64,000 nt of DNA from Eremophila alpestris peregrina (Eukaryota; Chordata; Aves; Passeriformes; Alaudidae), in contig WMCF01000066.1 in the NCBI GenBank assembly GCA_009792885.1, forward strand, positions 2,288,229 to 2,352,228. The letters are read 5' to 3'. Under the pieces are notes generated by a model. The model made no database searches. It worked only from the letters and a program-made list of their open reading frames with translations, and had not been told where the DNA came from. A program made the position numbers and the translations under genes. The first letter of the stretch is position 1. Every line of letters begins with the position of its first letter. Positions 46,529 through 56,060 of the stretch are shown one piece after another.

Positions 46529-46604
46529 ATGGCCCAGGCCAAAATGCACCACCCCGTCTCTTGGGTGATCTTCGCCGGGATGGCCGCGCTCCTCCTCTCC
46601 CAAG
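46529..46604 (+). CDS. NTM: Neurotrimin first coding exon (signal peptide), partial CDS
   Basis: Neurotrimin is a GPI-anchored neuronal cell-adhesion protein of the IgLON family, with a signal peptide, three Ig domains and a GPI signal. It acts at the cell surface in neurite growth and adhesion. This exon gives 25 codons plus one base. It starts at an ATG in good Kozak context (A at -3, G at +4), and an in-frame TGA at 46505 excludes a longer start. The peptide contains MHHPVSWVIFAGMAALL: a short polar N-terminus and a hydrophobic core at about residues 10-23, as in a signal peptide. The closest match I know is the alternative mammalian NTM leader with MHNSISWAIFTGLAAL. The similar OPCML leader (MYHPAYWVVF...) fits less well. 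The exon ends CAA G|GTAGGG, a phase-1 donor, as expected for IgLON exon 1, where the split Gly codon leads into GVPVRSG. A second in-frame ATG (46544) is possible. The Ig-domain exons lie outside the window. Confidence 0.82.
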
Positions 46605-46610
46605 GTAGGG
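46605..46610 (+). promoter_or_regulatory. NTM: 5' splice site of NTM intron 1
   Basis: CAAG|GTAGGG fits the donor consensus and breaks the reading frame in phase 1. No acceptor with a following IgLON exon is recognised in the remaining 17.4 kb, consistent with the very long first introns of IgLON genes. Confidence 0.8.
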
Positions 46611-47960
46611 AACGCCGCGGGGGACGCAGCCCGGGCGGGCGGGGGATGCGCGGTCCCACGGCAGCACCCTCCAAGCGGGCTGGGGGATGAGGATCCCCCC
46701 CCAGAGTGGGGACGAGGATCCCTCCAGAGCGGGGACAGAGCTGGGAAAGGCTCCCCAGCCCGCTGTGAAGTTGCGGGGGATGCGGATGCGGGTAGGGCGC
46801 AGGAATTCCCGGTGCACTGGGCTGGCGGCGGGGGGGACGCTTCTCCCCGGCGTCCTGGTTATTTTTGCGGGTGCTGAAGGACTCTGCCATCCCGGCGCAA
46901 TTCTGGCAGGATCGATGATCCAACAGGCTGGGAGGGCAGCGGGGGCCGGGGTTCCTCCGTGCTCCCCCCACGCCTTTGCTTCTCCAGCAAGGTCGTCCGA
47001 AAAACTCGGCGCAGCCCCGCTCCCTCCGGGCTGGGAGTTGGGAAGTCCTCACCCAGCCTGTCCCGGCTCAGCACGGCTGCCTCCCGCACCCGGGGGACGG
47101 TGCTGGGAGGGGAGGAGGGGGCTGTGCAAAGGGGGAAAAAAAAAGAGCAAAAAGCGATGGGAAAAGGAGAGGGGGGAAGAGGCGGCGGGAGCCAACCCCA
47201 TCTGGCCGGGAGCGCCGAGCCTGTCAGCTCGCGTTAGGCTCCTCGCAGCCATCTGGAGGGGCTGTGGGAGCGGGGTTTCCTCCCTGGGAGGAGAGCATGG
47301 AGCCGCATCCTGCCCCGGGCCGCCGCGGGAGCTCGGGATGCGCAGGGGGATGCGCCGGGGGATGCGCCAGGGGCTGCTGCGCCGAGCGCGGGGGGCGGCT
47401 GGCACCGGGGCTCCGGGGCGGCGTGCGGGCACTTCTCGGGGACGTGGATGCACCCCCGGCAGGGGATGGGGGCTCTCTTTGGAGCAGGGATGCACCCCCG
47501 CGGCGGTGCGAGCGTTCCTGGGCGAGACGGATGCACCCCGCGGGGGATGCAGGCGTTCCTCGGGGCGGGAATGGAGCTTCTCCTGAGGACGGATGCACCC
47601 CGGCGGGGTGAATGCGCCTCCTTCTGCACGGATCCAGCTCCCTCCGCGGTGCCCACCGAAGGCTGGCAATGCCCAGAGCATCCCAGCGCCGTCCCCCCGT
47701 GTGCCGAGGTGCGCTGCAGCAGGACTCGGGCGGGCTCTGCAAGCCCCGCCGGTGCGGGGTGGGGGCTGCGGTGCGGCCAGAGATGGTGCCTGCGTGTCTC
47801 CCAGCACAAACTTCTCTCTGCTGGGCAGGCCGGGCCCGCTGCTGCTGCTGCGGGGTGGGAGGCAGAGCCCCCCGTGCCGTATCGACCGGCACAGGCTGCT
47901 TAACATGCGCATCACACGCCGAGGCATCGCTCCTCTTCGCCTTCCTCCCTTCGCTCTGCC
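46611..47960 (+). other. NTM: NTM intron 1, CpG-island part
   Basis: GC-rich, CpG-rich sequence directly after the exon. Frames of about 300 codons on both strands (46072-47052 and 47049-47927 minus, 46687-47586 plus) come from a lack of AT-rich stop codons and resemble no protein. Confidence 0.7.
47335..47620. repeat. Imperfect GC-rich tandem repeats in intron 1
   Basis: Four 12-13-bp units of 'ggatgcgccggg' type (47335-47383) are followed by four spaced copies of 'ggatgcaccccggcgg' at about 47446, 47488, 47529 and 47591 (spacing 42, 41 and 62 bp). A small degenerate minisatellite within the CpG island. Confidence 0.7.
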
Positions 47961-50900
47961 TCCTGGAGCTGTCTCCCTCTCGCAGGGCTGCTGCTCCCCG
48001 CTCGGTGTGCCGGCATTCCTGCATCCCGGGGGCTTCCCCGGGGCTCCCCGCCACCCCCTGCCACCTCTGCGGGGATCCCGGCTGGGCGTGAAGGGTCGGG
48101 GCTTCCCAGGAGAGGGATGGAGCTGCGCCTTTCCCTCCTCGCTTCCCCTGCCCAGGATTTGTGCTTCGTTTATTTTATTATTTCATTGTTTTATTATTTT
48201 TTAATGCTTGCTTTGGGGCTCCCGGCTTGGCTTCCTCGCAGTCTTGTTCCATGCCTCTGGTCATCCTTCCTGCTCCCTCTCCCTGCTCCTATCAAAGCTT
48301 CCAGATCAAAAAGTAGTTGTTTTTTTTTATTTCTTTATTTATTACTTTTATCACTCTCCTGGGCAGCAGAGCAGTGGGGAGGAATGTGCTGCCTCCCCAA
48401 GCCCCAAAATCCCCCAATTCCCTGCCTTGCAGGAATCGGGTGTGGGTGCCAGAAGTCCCTGAGTCACTCCTGGAGTGAGGAGAAGCAGGGAAAAGCACGT
48501 TTCTGCATGGTCTGGGGAGGACCCAGGGCACAGCTGTGGGGAGCTGGTGAAATATTGCACAGGGCAGCCTTTGGCAGCAAAATCTGGGGCCTTTTTTGGG
48601 CTGGGAGTTGCTGCATTGTTGGAGGGAAGGAGTCCTCTTGAGAGTTTTTTTCTTTCCATAATTTTATTTAAGAGTCATTTAAAAAAACCCCAAACACACC
48701 CTATAAATAATTCTGTGTTTTAGCACAAACTTTTAAAGAGAGTTCTGAGGAATTTGGGTTCATTCAACGCCAGGGTAATATTTAGGATTGTATGCAGTGC
48801 TGAAAATCAGCAGTAATGTGCTTCTGCTTCATGAATTCTTCTGATAATCACGGCAGTTTTTAGAATCCATAAGTTTTATCCCTCGTTTGGTGTCTAGAAG
48901 CGGAGCTGGCTTGTGTATGAAAACGTGAAAATCGTTGTCATGCAGGAGAACTGTTCTGCACAAATCTCCTCCAAATGTCTCCGGAGATGTGTGCTGCCCT
49001 CTGCAGCGGTTCATCCACACTCCAGGGCATTTCCCTACTTCCAGCCAAACAAACAATAAGGAAAGTGGTTTGTGAGTGTGCTTGAGAGGGAAGTGGAGCG
49101 TGAAGTGGGCTAATTCAGAAGCGTTTGACCACCTGCATTTGTGCAAACATCTGTGGGTCCTCCGAGTTGTGCAGATTGGCTTTTGTAGAAATGTTGCAGG
49201 TTTGTTGGATTTGTGGGATTGTGGCCCTAAAATGGGAGCTGTGGGGTGTTGTGTCTGTCAGGAAGGAGCCCCCTGAGCCCTGGAATGTGCAGCGTGGTTG
49301 GACACCAAGGGAGCTGCTGGTGCTGGTGCTGGAGATGGAGCCTGGGGCATTTCTTGGATGCTGCATCCCCTTGGGAAGGAGCTGGAGGTGTCCATTGCAT
49401 CCACTCAAAAGAAGGAGCAAGAAAATGTCCAGCCACAGCTTGGGAAAGGAGATGGAAAGAGGGGGGGTTGCAGAGGGCTGGGATAGCCCCAGGCATCGGG
49501 AAGTGAGTGGCAATTTGGCAACACAGCTCTCATTGTGTTTGCTCTGTGTCTTCTGTGTGGTTTTTAAATAGCAGCAATGAAAATCCGAAATATCCTCACA
49601 CAGGGCCCAGGCAGCAGCCTTTTCTCTTCCCCCTTTTCCTGGCTCCAAGTCAAGGGGTGTCCTCACAGGTGCCCCGTGTCCCTGACTCACAGCCCACCTG
49701 GATTTCTTCAGGAAGAGCCCAAAATCTCACCCAAAGCACTCAGGAGTGGAAGAGACAAGAAAACTCTTCACTCAGCCACGCGTAAAAGGATTAACCAGGC
49801 TAAAAGGTCACAGAAGATTTAGCTGGGCCTTTAGCATCAGTAAGCCAAGAATTATGGGAATTTGATTTCCAAATTAGCATAAAGACCTTATTCTAATAAG
49901 CATACAAGCTGAAATAGGTATGTAAAATAATAGCATGTGTCAACATCCTACACAGAGCGTTCCTCATCCGAAAGAATGATTCGCTCGTTCTCTGTGGCTG
50001 GGATGCAGATAATTCCCAAAGTGAGACAGGCTGTGTGATGGAAAGGCTGCATCTGACCCAGAGACACATCCACAGGGAGGGGAGGCTGGGTGCTTCCCCT
50101 CGGGAAGGGCAGGATTTGGAATCCTGCACACATCCTGTGAGAATTTTCTCTCAGAGGAGGGGTGAGGGGAAACCTCCTGGCAGTTCATGCAGGAGGTAAT
50201 TGCACTAATGAATGTGTATAAGGAAAAATTACGTGTATCGACATCTTTTTGTGAATGCCTGGATTTATTGGTCCTCAGGAAAAATATTAGATGTGGTTAA
50301 TAGTTATGGTGCGGGTCAATAAAACGTGATATTCACCCCAACAGCAGAAAATAGCTATTTAATAGGTAATAACAGTAATAATCAATACCTACATGATTAG
50401 ATAACCCAGTTATATGCAGTACATAAAAGGAGGGGAATGCACTCTGCCTGCTCAGTGGCTGGATTGGAGCATCTGTCATTCCTGTTGATTCTCAGCAGAG
50501 CTGTGGGGAGGAATCAGCACCTCTGGAAATCAGGCCACCACGTGGGATTAATTGACACATTTTTAAGATGCAGCAGAGCAGGCAGGAACCTGAGAAGACC
50601 TTTGCAAAGCATTTGCACTGTGCAAAACGCTGGATGGCACCCAAAATGCTGGGAAGGGATTTTGGTTTGGGGGGTGGAGTTGCAGGTGGGGTTTTCCACG
50701 TGTGGATTGCTGCTGCTTCCCTGGGAGCATCCCTGTGCTGAGCACACAGCAGTGGGTTGGCAGGATACAAGGAGGAGTAAAGTTGTTGTAGTCAGTCTGT
50801 GCTGTGGGTGTGGAGAGATCCATATCACAACAGATGGAGATGAAAATGACAAAAATCAAAATGAAATCAAAATGAAATGGAAAATCTGTTGAGTGTAATA

Positions 50901-51100
50901 AATTACCTCAGAGCACAGGAGCAGGTGCTGGAGTAGGTTTGTGTTGTAGCTACACCAGGTGTAGGAGCCCTGCTGGTGGACTGGAGATGTGTGAGGTCCT
51001 GTTAGTGCTGACACAAATTTCAGGATGTGCAGTTGTTTGCTGGCCATGAAGCACACGTGAGCATGGTGCCTGTGGCCATCTGCAGTGGGCACGTGAGGAG
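47961..51100 (+). other. NTM intron 1, no feature
   Basis: No exon recognised. T-rich stretches lie at 48165-48205 and 48318-48350. 49830-49935 and 50190-50420 are AT-rich and unique ('gctatttaataggtaataac', 'atcaatacctacatgattag') and could be conserved enhancer-type DNA. A short 'aaatgaaatc' direct repeat lies near 50850-50880. Confidence 0.5.
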
Positions 51101-51231
51101 GCCAAAAATCATCCATCTTGTGTTCCTGGCAAAGGTTTGGAGCTGCATCTTGGGCTTGGAGCTGAGCTCTTGGTTTCAAACAGGGGCCAGAATGAGCAAA
51201 GGTGCCAGATTTGGGGGTTCCATGGAAGTCC
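51101..51231 (+). repeat. Dispersed direct duplication, copy 1 (~130 bp)
   Basis: Aligns with 52018-52154. Shared blocks include 'tcatggcaaagg.ttggagct', 'ttgg.cttggag.tgagctct', 'ttcaaacaggggcca' and 'aatgagcaa.ggtgccagatt'. Not recognised as CR1 or LTR. Confidence 0.85.
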
Positions 51232-52017
51232 CAGTTGGTGTGGGACTGCTCTCTCTTTCCCACATTTGGGATGAGCCTCATGGGTCAAAAGGAGATGAAT
51301 ATCAGTTTGATAAGCAGAGGGTAGCAGGTGGGAGCTGTGAGCTTGGAAAACACCTCCTGTGGTAAAACTGAACTGGACCATCCTGGGGACCATCCCTCTG
51401 TGCTCTGGAGGCTGCAGCCAGTTTTGGGATATCCTTGTGTTCCACAAAGACTCCTTCTCCTTTCTCCACACAGGAATTTTGACCAGCACAATAACCCTGG
51501 CTCGTGGTTTTTCCATCTCCCTTTGACTTATGCCTGAGACAGGTGCATTTGATACTAGAAATGTCTGCTTTGTGTATTTTTCTTGCAGTTTTCACTTAGA
51601 AATACCCATATTGTGATTCCCCCCGCCGATTTATTTTTTCCCCATGGGGAAAAAAAAATGGATCAGTTGACAGATCTAGGTCAGGTTAGTAAGCAGGGCT
51701 TGCTGTTTTCTATGATAAACCAGGAGTGGATGGGGAGAGCTCTTCCCAGGAAGCTCCACTCAGACAGTGGAGGTGGGATTCAGCTTTCCTCAGCCTGGGA
51801 AACACCACATGAGGAGCAAATATTTGGCCATGGCGATCAGAAAAAGACCTTAATTTGTGTTTGTCTTTGCTTCCCAAACTTCTGCAGAGGCAAGAAAGGG
51901 CAAAACTTCCCTTGCTTGTTCTCCAGTTGAAGGGACATGAGCTTTAAAGAGAGGATTAAGCATTACTGGTCATTCTCCTTTGATGGGCAGTGACAAGTCT
52001 CCTGTTAGACTCAGCAG
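51232..52017 (+). other. Intronic spacer between duplication copies
   Basis: About 790 bp of unique-looking sequence, with a small A-run near 51650. No exon or repeat family is recognised. Confidence 0.5.
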
Positions 52018-52154
52018 GGCCCAAATCTGATCCATCTCTGATGTTCATGGCAAAGGCTTGGAGCTGTGACTTGGACTTGGAGTTGAGCTCTTGGCTTCAA
52101 ACAGGGGCCAAAATGAGCAAGGTGCCAGATTTGGGGATTTTGTAGTGGAGGTCC
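52018..52154 (+). repeat. Dispersed direct duplication, copy 2 (~135 bp)
   Basis: Second copy of 51101-51231, about 918 bp downstream in the same orientation, with substitutions and small indels. It may be a low-copy repeat family or a local duplication. Confidence 0.85.
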
Positions 52155-52229
52155 AAGCCATGCTTCTGTCTTCCATTGCCAGCCAGCACCTACAACTTGG
52201 CACGTGGGATTTTCATGCCTTTAGAAGCT

Positions 52230-52658
52230 TTTATAGGAAAAAAACCAGTCTGGGAGGGCTGGGATTGGTCACCTGGAGAAGAGAAGGCTCCAGGGAGAGC
52301 TCAGAGCCCCTTCCTGTGCCTAAAGGGGCTCTGAGAGAGCTGGAGAGGGATTTGAGACAGAACAAGGAAAGGGGTCTGGAGGACAGAACAAAGAAAGGGA
52401 TGGCTTCCCATTGCCAGAGGACAGGAATAGATGGGATATTGGGAAGAAATTCCTGGCTGTGAAGGTGGGGAGGCCCTGACACAGGGTGCCCAGAGAAGCT
52501 GTGGCTGCCCCTGGATCCCTGGAATTGTCCAAGGCCAGTTTGGATGGGGCTTGGAGCAACCTGGGACAGTGGAAGGTGTCCCTGCCCATGGCAGGGGGTT
52601 GGAATAAGAGGATCTTTAAGGTCCTTTCCCAACCTAAACCCTTCTGGGATTCCATGGA
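52230..52658 (+). repeat. CR1 LINE 3' end, long fragment
   Basis: 'gagaaggctccagggagagc', 'aagggatggcttcccattgc', 'tagatgggatattgggaaga', 'cacagggtgcccagagaagc', 'tggaattgtccaaggccagt', 'gtggaaggtgtccctgccca' and 'caacctaaacccttctggga'. Sense orientation, about 430 bp. It contains a local duplication of 'ggacagaacaaagaaaggg'. Confidence 0.9.
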
Positions 52659-52781
52659 AAAAACAGCATCACACAGAGTGTTCCCTTACCACTGCACCCC
52701 TCGGGTGCATCCTGCAGGAATTGCATCCCTCGTGCTCCCACCACATCTGGAGCTGTGGCTGGCAGCTGGGAGGAGCTGCCA

Positions 52782-52813
52782 CCTCCCTCCCTCCCTCCCT
52801 CCCTCCCTCCCTC
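52782..52813. repeat. (CCTC)n microsatellite
   Basis: About eight uninterrupted 'cctc' units, followed by 'ctccttccc'. Likely polymorphic. Confidence 0.95.
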
Positions 52814-53430
52814 CTCCTTCCCAAGCAGGCACCTTGCTCGTGGTTAATAATAAATCAGAGGTGCTGCCTCTGTTATCTGCCGCCAGGAGGGAGAGCACCG
52901 ACTTCTGATGTGCTTAACAGTTAATATGTCTAATGCTGAAAGCTGTTGTAAATTAATTGACCCCTTGGCCCCCTTGTCCTGTTGACTGTTCCCACTAAAG
53001 ACAGTGCTTGGTTCTTGGCATTCTTGCCCCCCCTCCCTCCTACTTTCCCTTCCTCCACCTCCCACATGCTTCGCTTACTAATCAGGGCAGCCAAAACAAG
53101 GAGCCTCCACTCAGGAATGCTTCATGGGAGCTGCATGGGGGAGCCAGGACTCAGGGCATCCATGTGCCTGAATTCCTGTGGTTGGAGGATTCCCTTAAAA
53201 GCACTGCTGGAAGCTGGCATGGGATCCTCTGCCTTCCCATGGGGATGCTGCCAGAGGGAGAAGTCCCAGCACAGCACCAGGGATGCTCTGGAGTGGATGG
53301 AAGGGTCAGCTCAGTGCACTGGGTGAGCTGTGGCTCTGCTGGAAGGTGCTCACTGCTGGAACAGGGATGGGTCTGGAGGAAGGACAGGGGCAGCTTCTCA
53401 TCAGGGACTTTTCTTGGAAATTCCAGAAAA
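52814..53430 (+). other. Intronic, nothing recognised
   Basis: About 615 bp; 52905-52985 is AT-richer. No exon or repeat is recognised. Confidence 0.5.
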
Positions 53431-53560
53431 AGATCCCAGAACAGTTTGGGTTGGGCAGGAACTCAAATCTCATCTCATTCCACCCCCAGGAACAACTTCC
53501 ACTCGACCAGGTTGCACCAATCCCCATCCAACCTGGCCTTGAGGGGATGGTGTATTTTCC
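53431..53560 (-). repeat. CR1 tail fragment
   Basis: 'gatcccagaacagtttgggt', then 'tcatctcattccacccccag' and 'catccaacctggccttga'. Reverse orientation and diverged. A separate 'tttaggttggaaaggagctt' at 53591 may be another tail piece. Confidence 0.65.
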
Positions 53561-55885
53561 CTGCACATTGCTGATCCTGGAAACCCTGATTTAGGTTGGA
53601 AAGGAGCTTGGAAAACCACAAATGTTCAGTCCATGGGGCTGCTTCATGTCCTCCAGTGACTCACGAGAGAGAGCAGCTGCTGAGGAGTGGGGAATGCCAC
53701 AGGAAATTGTGTAATATTAGAAACGAAGCAGAATGTTTCAGGTTCTTCTAATTCCAAACAGAAATAAAAAAGAGCAATCACAAATTCCCAGTGAAAGTAA
53801 ATTCTGGGAAAAGGAAGGATTAATTTTTGAAGCATTTTCTTCGGAGCTCACCGCAGCTTTATGTACAAAGTTGTGAAGTGATTTCAAACAAAAATAAAAA
53901 AAATAAAAAGGAGTTCTGAAGGCCGTGTTCCAGCAGTATCAAAGAGCCTGGAGTCTCCAGCCTTGTTCCATTCTGTATTGTTATTTCTTCAAAACACATC
54001 CTTTGCTAATGTTTCCATTTTACCAGAAACGGAATTCTTGATTTAAAGGACTGGATTGAAAGCCAAAGCTGACCCGCCTCACTGGAAGCGTGACAGGCCC
54101 TGGGAACAAAGCAAGGTTCATTAATACCATAATATTCTCTTTCTTTTTTTAGTGTTTGGGGCTTTTTTTCCCTGTCTTAGAGGAGTTATCTGGTGAATAG
54201 CACTTCGTTCCTGGGTTGGTTTGGGTGTTTTTAGCTTTTATTCCCTTTCTGGAGGACAGATGGTATTTAGAGATCAGAGGGTGCCTCCGTTAGACTTTTC
54301 CTTTTCCAGAGTCAATTCCCAAAGCCAGCACTGGGGTTTTTGATAGCGGGCCAAGGCACAGGAGAGCGGCAGGGCTGGCTGGCACGAGGTGAATTTGGAT
54401 TTAGGATGAGTGACATCTCTCTTAATGAAGCCCTTTTAGGAACAAAGCTGGCGAGGAGCAGGATCCGTGATCCATTAGAGGCCGGGGTAGAGGCAGAGCC
54501 AAAACCACTGTGTCACTGCAGACAACGTGAAAAAAACGTGTATTATTTATTGTTTACTTTTTGTGCTGCTTTTCTGCACGTCAACGCTCCCCATTGTATG
54601 TTTTGGGCTTCAAAACCTGACACCACATTTAGAAACCATCTCCAAAGCCCCCAAATAATGCATAAACTATGATTATTCCTTCTGATCCACTTGTGTTTAT
54701 GTAAATGGCTGGAAAAGCGTTTTTCAGCTTATTTCAGAAGCTTAAGGGATTCATACCAAGCCTATTATTGAAAAATCAGAAAGTGAAAAGCAACTTCTGA
54801 GGCAAGGAATTAGCAACTCAATGGCAGCAGGATCTGGCTGCAGCACAGATGGGAATTCCCTCGGGACTCAAAAATCCCACATGTGGCAACAGGTTCATGG
54901 GCTTTGAGGGGAGAGGGGACTCAGGGGAGGTTTGGGGTTAATCCAAAGGGATGAGGGGCTGGAGGGGGAGCTGGGGTACAAACCATTGGTGCTGCTGGTG
55001 GTCTGGATTTTGGGGGATGAAGCTCCCAAGGCATGTGGGGGATAATCCTGGCTCTGTGTCCTTGCATCCATGGGTGGGAAGGGGCTGGCAGTGCCATCTT
55101 TGCTCCATGCAAACCTTTTCCCTCTGTCCCAGGAGAGGTGGGACCAGATGCAGATCCTCTTTGGGCTCCATCCCATTCCAGCCAGCCCTGCAGCATCTCA
55201 TCCCTCCTCTCCTGCTGCTTTTCTTCCCTGGTTCGGTCCCTTTCCCCCTTCCTTATGTTAATTTCCCACCTGAGCACCAAGTACTTTATAAATAGCAAAT
55301 CTGAAATGAATTTCCTAGCAGCAATCATTATCTCCCTCGACAGCCATTAAACATTCACACAAGCAGAGCAAAATGACAAAGGGGATTGATTTTTACAGTA
55401 TGTTGGGGGGGAGGAAGGAGAAAGGAAATATGTTGACAAGGCTTTTTTTTTTCCTTTTTTTTTCCTTATTTCCCCCCTCTCTCCATCCTCCCCCTTCTTT
55501 GCACAACCTTTGTCTTGTGGAATTCAAAATCACCCTTTGGGGGGATCAGGTTGGGAGGGGATGGGAGACAGCGAAGTTGGACATAAATAACAATAAATTA
55601 AAAAAAAAAAGAGGAAAAAAAAAGCCCAGCAAGTTCTAATTCTTCTTCTTCTTCAAGCATCAAGCTCCATCCCCTTCTTCTTCAGGCAGCAGCTCTGTCT
55701 CCTTTTCCTCCAGCCCCTGGAAGCCTCGCTGCGATCTGTACAACTGGTAAACATGAGTTTGGTTCTGTGGCCTGGCTGTGGAGATGAATATGTCAGAGTT
55801 AATGCCTGCTAAGATGGAGGGGTGGGCTGCAGGGAATGGGGGGGCCCAGTCTGGGAGCCTGCTCAGCAGAAGGAATGTGTTGATG
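53561..55885 (+). other. Intronic, AT-rich and low-complexity patches
   Basis: 53700-53930 and 54530-54790 are AT-rich and unique. T-runs lie near 55445-55470, an A-run near 55599-55625 and a short (CTT)n run near 55642-55656. No exon recognised. Confidence 0.5.
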
Positions 55886-56060
55886 CAGTCGTCGGGAGCG
55901 GGCGAGCCGCGGCCGAACGAGGCACTGTAGCTGAAAATTTAACTTTGATTTCAATTTTCATATTTGTCAGCAATAATTAGATTCAAGAAATGTTTTTGCC
56001 GCTGTTCTAAAATACTAATAAGTAGGAGCCTTTGTAGTATGGTTAATGGAGGCTTTTTTT
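55886..56060. promoter_or_regulatory. Candidate conserved regulatory element
   Basis: A tight CpG cluster ('tcgtcgggagcgggcgagcc' and 'gcggccgaacgaggc', 55889-55923) stands alone in intronic DNA and is followed by AT-rich unique sequence with homeobox-like cores ('cagcaataattagattcaag', 'aatactaataagtagg'). The combination is typical of conserved enhancers, but conservation cannot be checked here. Confidence 0.35.

Larger units (their letters stand above)
46195..47960. promoter_or_regulatory. NTM: CpG island / promoter region of NTM
   Basis: Dense CpG begins abruptly at 46195-46300 ('gctgcgcgggggcggctgcg', 'tgcgcggccggcggcgtg') and continues past the first exon to about 47960. A GC box (GGGGGCGG, Sp1-type) sits at 46208-46215, about 315 bp before the ATG. 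No TATA box is seen, as is usual for CpG-island promoters. The transcription start is inferred to lie between about 46195 and 46500 but cannot be fixed. CpG density was judged by eye. Confidence 0.8.

Noticed and set aside
45756..46568. 270-codon Gly/Val-rich frame upstream of NTM
   Set aside because: A product of the G-rich 51-bp array, running on into the promoter; not a gene.
46072..47927. Frames of about 290-330 codons on both strands across the CpG island
   Set aside because: GC-rich DNA lacks stop codons. The translations are Arg/Pro/Gly-rich without domains and overlap each other and the true NTM exon.
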